64,000 nucleotides of DNA from Hormiphora californensis (GCA_020137815.1 CM035353.1:3890210-3954209); one strand, 5' to 3'; counted from the first letter of the stretch, positions 24,014 to 36,658 are shown. Translations and numbers: made by a program. Notes: a model not told the origin generated them from the sequence alone.

Positions 24014-24501
24014 ACCCAAATCCAAAAAGAAACTCTTGAAAGGTTTATAATGACCGAAAAATAAAAATAAACAGATTTTCTAATCGCAATTTGTTGTCCG
24101 ATTCGCAAATTCTTGTCTATGCCCTCTGTGAACCCGATTTCTCGAAACGTAACCAAACGTAATCTCAACTTTGTTGGCGAGAAAATTCCCAGAAAATTCT
24201 AAATTTTTTTTCACGAATCTTGATTTCCAACCGAGAAAATTTCCTCAAATCGCAATATGTAAGCGAGAAAATATTGAATCGAAATTTTCTCGAATCGTAA
24301 TTTAAGCGCGAACGGAACCAGAACAACAAGTCTACCGCCCTAACTTTGTCATGCGATGTTACAGTCACTGCCTGACAACCCTAAGTTGTCAGCGGACTGC
24401 AACGATTGATCAGAACAGTGGAGTGAGACATGGGTCGTGCTTTATAGAAGAGGGTGGGGTCAGGATTTGACTACGGGAAATTTCTTTTGTTAGATTTGGG
24501 T

Positions 24502-24517
24502 GGCGCTGAAAAGCACC
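24502..24517 (-). terminator. Histone 3' stem-loop of right H3
   Basis: Minus-strand GGTGCTTTTCAGCGCC then ACCCA. Confidence 0.95.
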
Positions 24518-24563
24518 GTTTTGTTGTTACGAAGTCCGTAACAACAGGAGAGAACCTAAATAT

Positions 24564-25629
<1,066 letters not shown>

Positions 25630-25673
25630 ATACCCCGATATCCAAGGTATCGGGCTTGCCCGATACCGAAAAC

Positions 25674-25689
25674 GGCTTTTTTCAAAGCC
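25674..25689 (+). terminator. Histone 3' stem-loop of right H4
   Basis: GGCTTTTTTCAAAGCC then ACCCA. Confidence 0.93.
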
Positions 25690-26094
25690 ACCCAATCTTG
25701 AAAAAGAACCGATCAAATACCTTTTCTATTCACATTTTTAATTTCCTGTCACACCCAACATCACATTTCCCATTTTCACCTTCTGAATATCAATTGGTTT
25801 ACCGAGCTTTATGCATAGAATACTGCCAGAGTATAAATGATCAGCGTTCAGCCTGGTTGTTAGTTGAGACAAAATTTGTAAACGTATACGAAATAGTGAA
25901 ATAGTAAATTTTGCTCAGGGAGACCCTAGTTGGTAACCAACTCGAGTCACAACTCGAGTCACAATTTTGTGGGATTTTACTCCGCCTTAGCAAGGCCACT
26001 CGTACCAAAACTGATTGGACGTGGACGTGCTGGGGCGCCTAATAAGCGTGTTCGGTTCGGCTCTAGACGCAGCAATCACGTCATGGCATGGGTG

Positions 26095-26164
26095 TTGGTA
26101 ACGAAGTTACCCATCCCTTGCCGGCGCGCGAAGCGGCCTGAGTGTGAGGTGTCTTGGATACCAA
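26095..26164. mobile_element. Mutator-like MITE, right-arm mirror of 16390-16459
   Basis: Same 70-bp element in reverse, flanked by GCATGGGTG at 26086-26094 and 26165-26173, the complement of the left-arm duplication. Confidence 0.85.
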
Positions 26165-26366
26165 GCATGGGTGTAGGGTACCCAGAGTAACCCGGGCAGG
26201 GAAAATTAAATCCTAAAAACGTTGCATTAAGCCCAGACGGTTACCTCACATTTCAATATGATTTGTCGACTAATATTAGTGAAATCATGCGGAAAGCTTT
26301 CAACTTTGGTCATGTTGTGTGAAGGGACGATAAAATAATCGAGGGATTTCTTTGAGGTATTTGGGT

Positions 26367-26382
26367 GGCTTTGAAAAAAGCC
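26367..26382 (-). terminator. Histone 3' stem-loop of right H1
   Basis: Minus-strand GGCTTTTTTCAAAGCC then ACCCA. Confidence 0.93.
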
Positions 26383-26432
26383 GTTGTTTCTGAAAGCAAA
26401 ATGCATTCAGAAGATGTGAACAATGTCACAGT

Positions 26433-26921
26433 TTACTTCTTAGCCTTCTTGGGGGTAGCCTTCTTCGCAGTTGGCTTCTTCTTGGCTGCAACAGGCTTCT
26501 TCTTCGGGGTAGACTTCTTGGCAGCAGCAGTCTTCTTCTTTGGGGCAGCCTTCTTGGGAGTACCAGCCTTCTTAGCAGCGGCTTTCTTGGCAGCAGGTTT
26601 CTTGACAGCAGGCTTCTTGGCAGCGGGCTTCTTTACTGCAGCAGCCAGTTTGAAAGATCCCGAGCATCCAACTCCACTCTTTTTAACAAGAGCTCCAGCC
26701 TTGAGACCCCTGAGAAGGGCAGACCTGAGTAGGGATTCATGCCTATCTCCGACCTTGTAGTTGGCAGAGATGTACTTGGAGATTGCAATCTTTGAGCTTC
26801 CGGAGCGATTTGCAAGAGCAGCGATGGCCGCGGCAATCATCTCCTTGTACTGAGGATGTTCTGAGGGCTTCTTGGGAGCGGCCTTCTTGACCTTGGTTGG
26901 AGTAGCAGATACGGGTGCCAT
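26433..26921 (-). CDS. Histone H1, right copy
   Basis: 162 residues from ATG at 26921: MAPVSATPTKVKKAAPKKPS, globular domain, Lys/Ala/Pro tail. Five residues shorter than the left copy in the tail repeat; small changes elsewhere (Ala6 for Thr6, MIAAAIA for MISAAIA). The frame stays open upstream in the leader, but the conserved start is the one chosen. Confidence 0.95.
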   Translation of the reverse strand: MAPVSATPTKVKKAAPKKPSEHPQYKEMIAAAIAALANRSGSSKIAISKYISANYKVGDRHESLLRSALLRGLKAGALVKKSGVGCSGSFKLAAAVKKPAAKKPAVKKPAAKKAAAKKAGTPKKAAPKKKTAAAKKSTPKKKPVAAKKKPTAKKATPKKAKK

Positions 26922-27595
26922 GATATTGTGTTGTATTCGGTGAAGTTGAAGGTAAACGAGTTGGATTGCACTATCAGTTCTAACCGGGGGTGTAATAAAC
27001 ACGCGCGTATTCTACCTTTTTTATCGACGTGTTCTTTGCTTCTTGTCTTGAATTCAACGCCGCGATGAACGTTGAGACGTAATTAATACACCGGTCGAAA
27101 ATCACTAATTATGCAATTTATTCTGAATTTTAACGTCTAAAATTCTTGTTCACAACTAATTAGACAATTTTCTTGGTTACCAAACAAGTTTTTTGAAAAT
27201 CTACCAACATTTTATACCACAATTGCCCTTCTCAAGACACTTAGTCGTAAATGTATAAAAAATATGTTTGATATCCTGAATTTCTGGAAAAATTTTGATA
27301 AATCATTCAATTGATCGTGGAAAGATGTTAAATGGACATTTTTCTCCCTCCTTACCAAAATTCATGATCATTAATGGTTTTTTTCTTGGGTTTTGGTTGC
27401 CTTTTAGAATCCCGACTCTGAAAGAAAAAACACCGGTAAAATATCAAAATTTTTGGCTCGGTTAGAAAACTCATATGCCGTCCTACAGGAGGTCTGTTGA
27501 AGCCAAAATAACATTGTTTATTCCTTTTATACCACCAAAGGGAAGTTATAGGGATAGATAGGGTTAAGGGTTTATAGGTGTTTCGTGTCAACTTG

Positions 27596-28489
27596 TTTTA
27601 AACCCCGATAGCTATGACTCTACACGCACTTTCCTCCGACCTGGTTCGTGATGTAACGGGTGACAACTAAAAATCTGGACACTTTTCTGTGAGCTCTAGC
27701 GTCTTCCCCGTTTGAGATACAGCTTCAGGCCAGTGATAGAACGATTTTTCAGACAATTTTAAATCAGAATAACACAACGGGAAAGACTTAAAAGTTCATT
27801 TTCATTGCGATATCGCATCACTTCCTCTTCCCCCACCAAAGCATGTATTTCGTGACATTTACACACTTTTCTAGCACCTCTAGCGCCTGTTCTTTTTGAG
27901 ATACAGCTTCGGGGCAGCAATAGAATGGTTTTTCAGACAATTTTGAACGAAATTAACTTTGTTCCATTCTCCGTTAATCTCAATTCTGATCACAGAATCA
28001 TCTGTAACAAACCTTTCAAATCGTAGTTTACAGGTAATTTGAGAAATCGCCATTTTGACGATCTCTCGAAACATTTATGACGTGGAAAACCAACTCCCTG
28101 ATAAGCTAAAATGTTGAAACTTGGCAGTTGTGTTGGTTATGGCATGAACAACCAGACTTCCAATTTTGAGAATTCTATTTCATCGGGAAGGTTGTTTCTG
28201 ATCACACAGAAGTCTCAAATCTCCGTACTACATGCTTTGGTGGGTCAAGAGAAAATGATGCGATATGGCAATGAGAATGAACTTTTTAGTTATTTATTTA
28301 GTTATTATTTATGTTATTCTGATTCAAAATTGTCTGAAAATTCGTTCTATCACTGGCCCGAAGCTGTATCTCAAACGAGACCGGCGCTAGAGCTCACAGA
28401 AAAATGTCCAGATTTTTTGTTGTCACCCGTTACCACATCTGCAGATGCCAGATAGTAGTACCAACAATCTTGATATCCATATATCCATA
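27596..28489. repeat. Inverted-repeat element between histone arm and satellite
   Basis: About 27650-27790 (GTGACAACTAAAAATCTGGACAC, GAGATACAGCTTC, CAGACAATTTTAAATCAGAAT) is mirrored by 28305-28435 (ATTCTGATTCAAAATTGTCTG, GAAGCTGTATCTC, GTTGTCACCCGTTAC). A third partial copy lies at about 27860-27960. No gene is seen, and the left histone arm has no counterpart. Confidence 0.7.
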
Positions 28490-29455
28490 TACACTGCTGT
28501 CAGTTCTGAACACTGCTGTCAGTTCTGAACACTGTTGTCTGTTCTGAACACTGTTGTCTGTTCTGAACACTGCTGTCTGTTCTGAACACTGCTGTCAGTT
28601 CTGAACACTGCTGTCAGTTCTGAACACTGCTGTCTGTTATGAACACTGCACTGTTCTGAACACTGCTGTCAGTTCTTAACACTGTTGTCTGTTCTGAACA
28701 CTGCTGTCAGTTCTGAACACTGCTGTCTGTTATGAACACTGCACTGTTCTGAACACTGCACTGTTCTGAACACTGTTGTCTGTTCTGAACACTGCACTGT
28801 TCTGAACACTGCTGTCAGTTCTGAACACTGCTGTCAGTTCTGAACACTGCTGACTGTTCTGAACACTGCACTGTTCTGAACACTGCTGTCAGTTCTTAAC
28901 ACTGTTGTCTATTCTGAACACTGCTGACTGTTCTGAACACTGCACTGTTCTGAACACTGCTGTCAGTTCTGAACACTGCTGTCTGTTCTGAACACTGTTA
29001 TCTGTTCTGAACACTGTTATCTGTTCTGAACACTGCTGTCTGTTCTGAACACTGTTATCTGTTCTGAACACTGTTGTCTGTTCTGAACACTGCTGTCTGT
29101 TCTGAACACTGCACTGTTCTGAACACTGCACTGTTGTCTATTCTGAACACTGCTGCCAGTTCTGAACACTGTTATCTGTTCTGAACACTGCACTGTTCTG
29201 AACACTGCACTGTTGTCTATTCTGAACACTGCTGCCAGTTCTGAACACTGCTGTCTGTTCTGAACACTGTTATCTGTTCTGAACACTGCTGTCTGTTCTG
29301 AACACTGCTGTCAGTTCTGAACACTGCTGTCAGTTCTGAACACTGCTGACTGTTCTGAACACTGCACTGTTCTGAACACTGTTGTCTATTCTGAACACTG
29401 TTGTCTATTCTGAACACTATTATCTGTTCTGAACACTGTTATCTGTTCTGAACAC
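28490..29455. repeat. 17-19 bp satellite array
   Basis: About 50 copies of CTGAACACTGCTGTCAGTT, with 17-bp variants CTGAACACTGCACTGTT interspersed. The opposite side of the histone palindrome keeps only three to four copies (14818-14872). Reverse-strand frames rich in QCSEQ and FRTDNSVQNR are artefacts of the period. Confidence 0.95.
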
Positions 29456-30135
29456 CCCCTCCCCTGTATCACTAGATCAAGTGACCGAGAGGCGAGCCTG
29501 GTTCCATCCTCACATCAAAACCACCCCTACACAGGTACCTGACGCGTCATATGACGGTATACCGTACTGTATCTACATGTCTGTATCGATCGACAGCATA
29601 ATTATTTGGCCGGGGGCATTAAACCCCGTTTTGATTATCCAACTGCGCTCAGATCCGGGATGGGCGCCTCAAAATAGGTGATGAGCATTGAGCTACTACT
29701 TCATTGATCAGACTCACGTTCTGATACCAGATACATTTTCTCAAGATACCTGATACATTTCAGTCGCCGCGTGGGTGCACCAGCATTGCTGGCTCAGCAA
29801 CTAGTATTATAGTGATAGTGTTACTATAATAGTAGTAGTATTAATATAAAACTATATATATAAGTTATGTCTTGCGACTGAGAAATGAGAATGTGTTCTA
29901 GATTGAGGCAATATGACGTGGGACGAGGCTGTTGCCCCAAGTTATAAAGCAGTCGAAAATCCATTGCAATGATCCATCTAAATTTACTTGATCAACCAAG
30001 ACGTCATGTTTACCAAGACTTTGTTTTGTTTTTAAATTACTTCATTTTGATACTGCGAACCAGTATTACTGATACAGGATTCTAGTTTTTCTAATGTAGC
30101 ACTAGCAGGATTATATACTCTATAGTTAACCGTCC
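29456..30135. other. Spacer upstream of the sulfotransferase
   Basis: 29456-29533 mirrors 14726-14815. The rest is AT-rich with no coding frame seen. No clear promoter motif. Confidence 0.5.
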
Positions 30136-31083
30136 ATGTTTTCTAGTTGCCGTATCATGAGAAGAGCGGGAAAACCTCCTCCGATAGGACGAAATTCCAA
30201 CAAGGGCATGTTTAAAAGGTCCCTTGCTGACATCACATCACCATGGCTACCAATGAACGAGGACACAGGACTCTACCCTCCACTGGACCTCCCTGTCCCC
30301 CACATCCTCATTGACGACAAGCCCTACCCCATTATGTGCCATGAAAAGTTTGTAAAAAAGCAGTTTGATTGGGAGACTGGCGACGTTCTAGTTGCCACAT
30401 ACCCCCGATCGGGCACGGCGTTAACTTTGAGCATCTGTAGAGAGCTCCACCTCCTCCATGACCCCACAATCCCCGAGAATCATCATCTACGGCACGGTTC
30501 TACCGGCATCCAAACACCTTGGATCAACTCTGAGGTTTGCCCGATGAATCCTGAGGAAATGCCCCTACCTCGGGTCTTCAAAACGCACAACTATTACGAG
30601 CACATTTATGGTGATGTGAAGATGATCCACGTGTATCGTGATCCTAAAGACTCTGCTTGGTCTCTTTTCAAGCACATCGGGAAGAATAACCGAAACTTCA
30701 GGTGCAATTTCACGGAATTTACGGAGCATTTTCTGGAGGGCCGTACATCGGCAGGCTCGTGGTGGAGCTTTAATAGAGATTTATTTGATAACAAGGCTGG
30801 AAAAGAAATCCTTCATCTGAGTTATGAGGAGCTAACTCTACAAAAAGAGACAGCGATCATAAAGATAAACAGGTTTATGGGTTTCCGGGATTTAGATGGC
30901 AGTGAGGTTGAGTTAGTTGCCAGCGCCACATCCCTGAAAACACTACAACCAGGACAGGTCGGAAAACCAGGGAAATCCCTCGAGGTAATGACACCGGAAC
31001 AAAGACGAAGATTTGGGGAGAAGACGGAAAAGGAAATGGACGGCATCAAACAGAGTCTACCAGAATCGTATTTTAGTGAGTAG
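30136..31083 (+). CDS. Cytosolic-type PAPS sulfotransferase, intronless
   Basis: 315 residues (family usually 280-310). The PAPS 5'-phosphosulfate loop is VATYPRSGTALTLSI (residues 86-100; usual form TYPKSGTTW). The probable catalytic histidine is in PRVFKTHNYY (H151). The 3'-phosphate site is VYRDPKDSAWSLFKH (166-180). GSWWSFNRDLF and LHLSYEEL follow the usual GSW...YE(E/D)L pattern. The C-terminal GxxGxWK PAPS motif is weak (VGKPGKS). No signal peptide or membrane segment, so it probably acts in the cytosol on small molecules such as phenols, steroids or amines; the substrate is unknown. Met1 or Met8 could start. An in-frame upstream exon cannot be excluded. Confidence 0.9.
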   Translation: MFSSCRIMRRAGKPPPIGRNSNKGMFKRSLADITSPWLPMNEDTGLYPPLDLPVPHILIDDKPYPIMCHEKFVKKQFDWETGDVLVATYPRSGTALTLSICRELHLLHDPTIPENHHLRHGSTGIQTPWINSEVCPMNPEEMPLPRVFKTHNYYEHIYGDVKMIHVYRDPKDSAWSLFKHIGKNNRNFRCNFTEFTEHFLEGRTSAGSWWSFNRDLFDNKAGKEILHLSYEELTLQKETAIIKINRFMGFRDLDGSEVELVASATSLKTLQPGQVGKPGKSLEVMTPEQRRRFGEKTEKEMDGIKQSLPESYFSE

Positions 31084-31404
31084 CTGTGACAATCTTGATA
31101 AACAATGAATTTTTTTCCCGCAAGTGCAGTAGTTTGTTTGTTTGTGATTGCTGCGTCTGGAGGATGGCTTGGTGACATCTGGCGCGACACCCGCACACGT
31201 CTATGTCACCTGCCCGAAAACGGGATTATTTTCGTTTGACCATCTTTATTTGATAAATTCCCAGTCTATCGGCTCTCATACCGGGCGATTCAGCAACAGA
31301 TATGATACAGGTTATCCGTTATGAGCTTGAGCCTTGAGGTTAATATCTCAGCTCCTAGAAGTAGATATGATCATATTCATATGAATCTCATATGAATCGT
31401 TATA

Positions 31405-32910
31405 GGCTCATTATCAAGTTCAAGTTCAAGTTCAAGTTCAATTATATTTTTACACAATACATAAAACGTGATGAAATTCCCATCGCGTGGGTCCTCCTTG
31501 TCAAATTGTTTATTTACAGTCCCTTACTTAACATAAAAACATAAACAGCATGAGCAGCAAAACAACATTTACAGCCTCACACAACGTTCTTTCTTCCTGC
31601 CTCTCTGAAATCATTTGGGACCGTCGTGTAGCCACGCACCGGTGGTCTGTCATGGAATTGCTTCATGAATGCACCCAACTTAGCCTTTAACCCAGGAAGT
31701 GTGCCTGAAAGAGTAACCTCTCGAGGGAGTCTGTTCCATAGTTGAGGTGCCCTGAAGCTGAACGAGTTGTACAACTGACCTGCCCATTTGGAATCTGCCC
31801 AGTAAGGGTATTTCTGTGTCTTTGCCTGGACTCCTAACCGGCCAATCTGGAACTCCATTTGCACACAGTTGGGTACTAGCCCGTGATAGATTTTCCAAAC
31901 GTGTATCATCTCATATCGTTGACGTCTTCTCTGGAGGGACATGAGATCCAGCGCCTCTAGACGCTGCCAATAATCCAGCTCCTTCATCCCTTGGATCTTC
32001 CGGGTAAATGCCCGTTGGACGTTCTCTACTGCCTGGATGTCAGCGATTCTCGTTGGACACCACACCAAACAGCAGTATTCCAAAATGGGTCGAACCAACG
32101 CCTTATATAGGGTTAGAAGTACCTCACGGGATCTACTCCTGAATGCACAGAATATCCATCCTGCCATCATGTTAGCTCTCCTCACAATATCACCAATGTG
32201 ATGAGTCCACGTACCATCCGCCGATAGCCAAACGCCCAAATCTTTCACATGCTGCTCTGGCTCCACCACAGTTCCTCCCGAAGTAACATAGGATAAGGTT
32301 TCTGCAGCGAAAGGTAGCTCTCTCAGGAGTTTAGATCTGCCTAGCGAGTAGTTTACCAGTTGAAATTTTTCCTCGTGAAGTCTCATATTATTAGTCAGAG
32401 ACCACTGACTCACATTTCCCAAGTCCTTCTGGAGTTCTGCCTGGTCTAGCAATGTCCGTATTACCTGTATGAGCTTCGTGTCGTCTGCAAACGACAAAGC
32501 GTCAGCACTTGACAAAGACTCCTTCAAGTCGATTACGTAAAAGATGAACAAAATAGGGCCCAGCACGCTTCCCTGGATCACACTACTTAGAACCCACTCC
32601 CACCGCGACTGCTCCCCATCCACTAGCACTGCTTGCTTCCTATTTGTTAGGAATTCCTTGATCCAGGCAAGTAGCTTTCCTCGTACACCATATTTTTGTA
32701 GTTTTCTCAGTAGGACCCCAGTATCAACACGGTCAAACGCTTTCTGGAAGTCCAGATATAGCACATCAACTTCGTTGTTATCCGTTAGATGTTTGAGAAC
32801 CCTGTCAATGTGTGCAAGCAGATGAGTCATTGTACTTCTCCCTTTTCTGAACCCATGTTGACCGTTACAATGTAGTAATTGTCTGATACCAATTTTATAA
32901 TCACCACACC
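31405..32910 (-). mobile_element. 5'-truncated CR1/L2-like LINE with TTGAAC tail
   Basis: Minus-strand element. Coding starts abruptly about 32909, and the 3' end has four to five copies of the hexamer TTGAAC (plus strand CAAGTT at about 31420-31440), the short tandem tail typical of CR1/L2-type LINEs. It shares family with 48546-50590. Confidence 0.82.
31577..32905 (-). CDS. Reverse transcriptase fragment of a LINE (ORF2 C-terminal half)
   Basis: The annotatable frame from Met is 32830; upstream it continues as NGQHGFRKGRSTMTHLLAHI. Visible RT blocks: VDVLYLDFQKAFDRVDTGVL, SSVIQGSVLGPILFIFYVID and ALSFADDTKL (the catalytic F-A-D-D box), then thumb and C-terminal WNRLPREV. Endonuclease and RT N-terminus are missing, so this copy cannot move by itself. 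SSVIQG replaces the usual SGVPQG of the template-grip block. Confidence 0.9.
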   Translation of the reverse strand, partial: GDYKIGIRQLLHCNGQHGFRKGRSTMTHLLAHIDRVLKHLTDNNEVDVLYLDFQKAFDRVDTGVLLRKLQKYGVRGKLLAWIKEFLTNRKQAVLVDGEQSRWEWVLSSVIQGSVLGPILFIFYVIDLKESLSSADALSFADDTKLIQVIRTLLDQAELQKDLGNVSQWSLTNNMRLHEEKFQLVNYSLGRSKLLRELPFAAETLSYVTSGGTVVEPEQHVKDLGVWLSADGTWTHHIGDIVRRANMMAGWIFCAFRSRSREVLLTLYKALVRPILEYCCLVWCPTRIADIQAVENVQRAFTRKIQGMKELDYWQRLEALDLMSLQRRRQRYEMIHVWKIYHGLVPNCVQMEFQIGRLGVQAKTQKYPYWADSKWAGQLYNSFSFRAPQLWNRLPREVTLSGTLPGLKAKLGAFMKQFHDRPPVRGYTTVPNDFREAGRKNVV

Positions 32911-33794
32911 AAATCTGTTAAGCCAATGATCTGGCCTCTGACCAGTGACCACTCACGACTGTCGACTGACAGCACCAAATAAAAAACAAACCAGGAAAAT
33001 GTGGATTGTTCGTGCGTTTCCAAGCACTGGGGAGCTGCGGCGCGTGTGCAGGTGGTGCTGACATTATCTATTGAGCCACTTTTTACATGTTCCAATCTGC
33101 GCGCCATCCAGCAACAATACAGGACCTCTTGAATAGCCGATCCATGGACAAGGGCAAGTGGTGCATACTGCAGCATGGAGCACTGCTGAAGCAGGGCGGC
33201 TGACGCCAGGCCTTCTGGAGCATGCGTGTTAATTTCAACATCCCTCACATGCTTGTTGAGAGGAGAGAGAGAGAGAGAGAAAGAGTGGGAATCTATCAAT
33301 GACAATTGTTTAACGACTTGCGAATATATGTGCATTATATCTAAAACATTTCGAGATGAGAAAGAAGAGAGGTGTAAGCTACTTGATAAACTGAATTGAG
33401 AGATCAGCAGGATAGAGAGAAACAACTCCTTTCTAGGAAAAATTGAGAGTAGCGGCCGTCTCAAAGCAATTCCAGAACAAATCTTTATATTTGCAACATC
33501 ATATTATATCCGTCTATAATAAGTACTTGCGAAGAAGCCTGATGATTGGTTTCCCCTCAGAGATTCCATGAAACACATGTAATTACCTCCAAAATACCGT
33601 CGTATTATTTCGTGATAAGTACGAAGGAACAGCAATTATATATGGTATCAGGTATGAGCAATGTTTCTGATACAATAATTATTAATTGTGATAAATTATG
33701 ATCGCGTTTTTGGGATCTAACTAAAACGTTACATGTTACACAAGCACAGAAAATATATATACAGTCCCTTAACCAGCTGATCTACACACACTGT
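32911..33794. other. Non-coding spacer
   Basis: No convincing exon, on either strand. A short GA run lies at 33262-33280. The frames here have no recognisable domain. Confidence 0.45.
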
Positions 33795-34181
33795 ACACGG
33801 TGCACCAGAAGGATCGTCAACCTAAAGTTGAGACCGCAAAACAAACTTTTGCTGGGGGTGACCCAGGAGGCCTTCCTGAACATCCCCACGGTGAGAAAAG
33901 TATATGTTATCGGGGGAAATTTTTGTTAAAATCGAAAAAACTGGTTTTTGGTCCAAATTTGTGCATAACTTACTTGACTGCCGTTTGATGAAATATCTGA
34001 TTGACATAAAATAAGTATACAAGACCTATTTTTGCACGAAGAATCGATTGCCGGTGGAGAGAAATCTCTAAAATGACCGGAAAATTGTCAAATATGGGAA
34101 TTTTGTCATTTTTTGAGGTTTTTGGCCCTTTAACCATTGAAAACGTTGAGATAGGAAGTTGGCAATAGCGTCAATCGTTAA

Positions 34182-35505
34182 CCCTTTGAGGACGATAACG
34201 AACGGCTGGTCAGAATTCCTTGAAATTTTGTAAATTAGCTCCTATTGGTACCAATAGTAACCGTGCAAAAGGAATTTAGAATACGTCAAACGGTTTTTGA
34301 GTTAGCGCATGGGTCATATATGACCCTATCGTCAAAAGGGGTACCATAATATCCGTAAATCGAAATTTTAATTCTGCTATGAGTGGTCATTAAACTGAAC
34401 TTAAATGGTTCAGGGACCATCACTGATGTCAAATCAACTAATTTGGATGATCAGAAGTTAAAACAGGCAACAGGGGACGCCATAAAGTAGGATTTCTATG
34501 CTAAATATTTGAAATAACGTCATATTTTGGTATACAACAGGCTTCCAAGAGATTTCTAGTCAATACTTGATCCTAATCTGGTCAGTACTATCATCTGTGA
34601 TACCAAAGAAGGCATTGTTTACACGTTGTAGGGTAGTCGGGGTCAAATAACTAGGGGAAACGTTTGGTATCCAAGACACCTCACACTCTGTTTGGCCTTC
34701 GTTTGGCGCGCTTCGCGCGCCGGCAAGGGAGGGGTAACTTCGTTACCAAGGGAAACGTTTCATGTGTCAAATTTCGTCAAAATCCCCGTGTGGTGACGAT
34801 AGGGTCATATCTGACCCAAATACAAGTTCTGAAGCTTTGTTTGAGTAGAAACTGTTTTTCTTGTTTAGTTTCAACCTTGTAGTGATTACTAAGTTGTTTT
34901 TTCTTGCCCACAATGACTTTTGTGGCTGAGAACTGGCCAAGAAAGTGTCTAAAAGCAAGGTTTTCTCTAACGACGATAGGGTCATATCTGACCCAAATTG
35001 CAAAAAATGACCTCCCACGAAGTTGGAAATGGTTTTACGCAAATATTCGCCATCATAATTATAGTGATAAAACATGAAATTTAGGCAGAACGGAAAATTG
35101 GCCTGGTCGTGGGAGCCGTTTGAAAATTTGGTACCTCTTTTGACGATAGGGTCATATATGACCCAAAATTTAAAAAGTCTCTAGTTAGTCCATTTTTTGT
35201 TAGTTTTAGTTCCGGCTTGTTTTATTCGGTTTATCTAAGCGAGGTCTATGTTTTCTCAACAGTATTTGGTTGTATCATTTGTGGATCAGGCGTCAGGTTA
35301 GTTCATTAAAAAATGAACAATTAGGCACTATTCACACTGAAATAGTTCATTAATTACTGGAGTTTTGATTCTGAGATTCAGAATGAACAAAGCTAGCACA
35401 ATTGTTTTGAGGTTAGGCAAAAAATTTGAAGGAAAAAGCTTTTTTTCAACGCCCAGTATGGCATTTTATCGAATGGGTCATATATGGTCTATCGTCCTCA
35501 AAGGG
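34182..35505. mobile_element. piggyBac-type non-autonomous element (1.32 kb), TTAA duplication
   Basis: Ends CCCTTTGAGGACGATA and ATCGTCCTCAAAGGG, with TTAA at 34178-34181 and 35506-35509. The mirrored arm at about 36097-36101 has a single TTAA at the empty site. It carries repeated GACGATAGGGTCATATNTGACCC motifs (about 34314-34337, 34793, 34975, 35141 and 35470). No transposase frame. Confidence 0.92.
34664..34749. mobile_element. Mutator-like MITE (86 bp) nested in the piggyBac-type element
   Basis: TTGGTATCCAAGACACC...CTTCGTTACCAA flanked by perfect 9-bp GGGAAACGT at 34655-34663 and 34750-34758. Same family as 16390, 19090 and 26095. Confidence 0.9.
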
Positions 35506-36378
35506 TTAAAATGGTCATTTTTCTACGGGATCCCAAAATTTCATGTATATCCGATTCATTGTTAGATTTTGGCAAACTATTGAGATGTGCTTACTGAAAA
35601 AAGGATAACTTGATTTTCTCGTTTTTTGCGATTTTTTAACTTTTGACAGAATTCTGATTGAAATGGCCAATCAGGGCCATGCTAAAGTTGTTTATGGGAC
35701 AATTTTCGACCAAAATCCAAGATTTCATGCAAATCCAATGACAGATCATTGATTTATAGAAAGTTGAAATAGGCAAAAAAGGCCAATTTTTACCATGAAA
35801 ATAAAAATTCACATTTTTTCTGGTCAATTTCCATCAACAACTGGTACCCTACCTATTTTTGCACGTAAAATCGATTGCCGGTGGAGATGATCCTCTCAAA
35901 TGATTGGAAAGCGGTCGAAATGCCATTTTTGGGCGGTTTTTTGGGCCTCCAAAAAATGGCATTTCGAGTTATCCTTTTCCAAAAAATGGCATTTCAAGTT
36001 ATCCTTTTTTCAGTAAGCACATCTCAATAGTTTGCCAAAATCTAACAATGAATCGGATATACATGAAATTTTGGGATCCCGTAGAAAAATGACCATTTTA
36101 ACGATTGACGCTATTGCCAACTTCCTATCTCAACGTTTTCAATGGTTAAAGGGCCAAAAACCTCAAAAAATGACAAAATTCCCATATTTGACAATTTTCC
36201 GGTCATTTTAGAGATTTCTCTCCACCGGCAATCGATTCTTCGTGCAAAAATAGGTCTTGTATACTTATTTTATGTCAATCAGATATTTCATCAAACGGCA
36301 GTCAAGTAAGTTATGCACAAATTTGGACCAAAAACCAGTTTTTTCGATTTTAACAAAAATTTCCCCCGATAACATATA

Positions 36379-36550
36379 CAGTCGGACCCCGATTTAACGG
36401 CACCCTCGGGGGAAAGTGTTTTGTCCGTTAAATCGGGGTGTCCGCTAAATCGGGGTTAAATACTGTTGATTTCCTATATCGGGGGAAGATTATGCTGCCG
36501 TTAAATCGGGGTGCCGCTAAATCGGGGGCCGTTAAATCAGGGTCCGACTG
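36379..36550. mobile_element. pogo/Tigger-like MITE (172 bp), TA duplication
   Basis: CAGTCGGACCCCGATTTAAC at the left and GGTCCGACTG at the right, each next to TA (36377-36378, 36551-36552). The mirrored arm near 33900 has one TA. The inside is repeated GTTAAATCGGGG. Confidence 0.9.
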
Positions 36551-36658
36551 TACTTTTCTCACCGTGGGGATGTTCAGGAAGGCCTCCTGGGTCACCCCCA
36601 GCAAAAGTTTGTTTTGCGGGCTCAACTTTAGGTTGACGATTCTTCTGGTGCACCGTGT

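Larger units (their letters stand above)
33795..36658. mobile_element. Long-armed palindromic element hosting nested transposons
   Basis: The arms begin ACACGGTGCACCAGAAG at 33795 and end CTTCTGGTGCACCGTGT at 36658. Left arm = 33795-34181 plus 35510-about 35612; right arm = about 36000-36658. The left arm is split by a piggyBac-type element, the right arm by a pogo-like MITE, and in each case the other arm shows the empty site. No transposase is seen. Confidence 0.85.

Noticed and set aside
28490-29455. CRISPR-like regular repeats
   Set aside because: Continuous short tandem satellite without unique spacers, in an animal genome.
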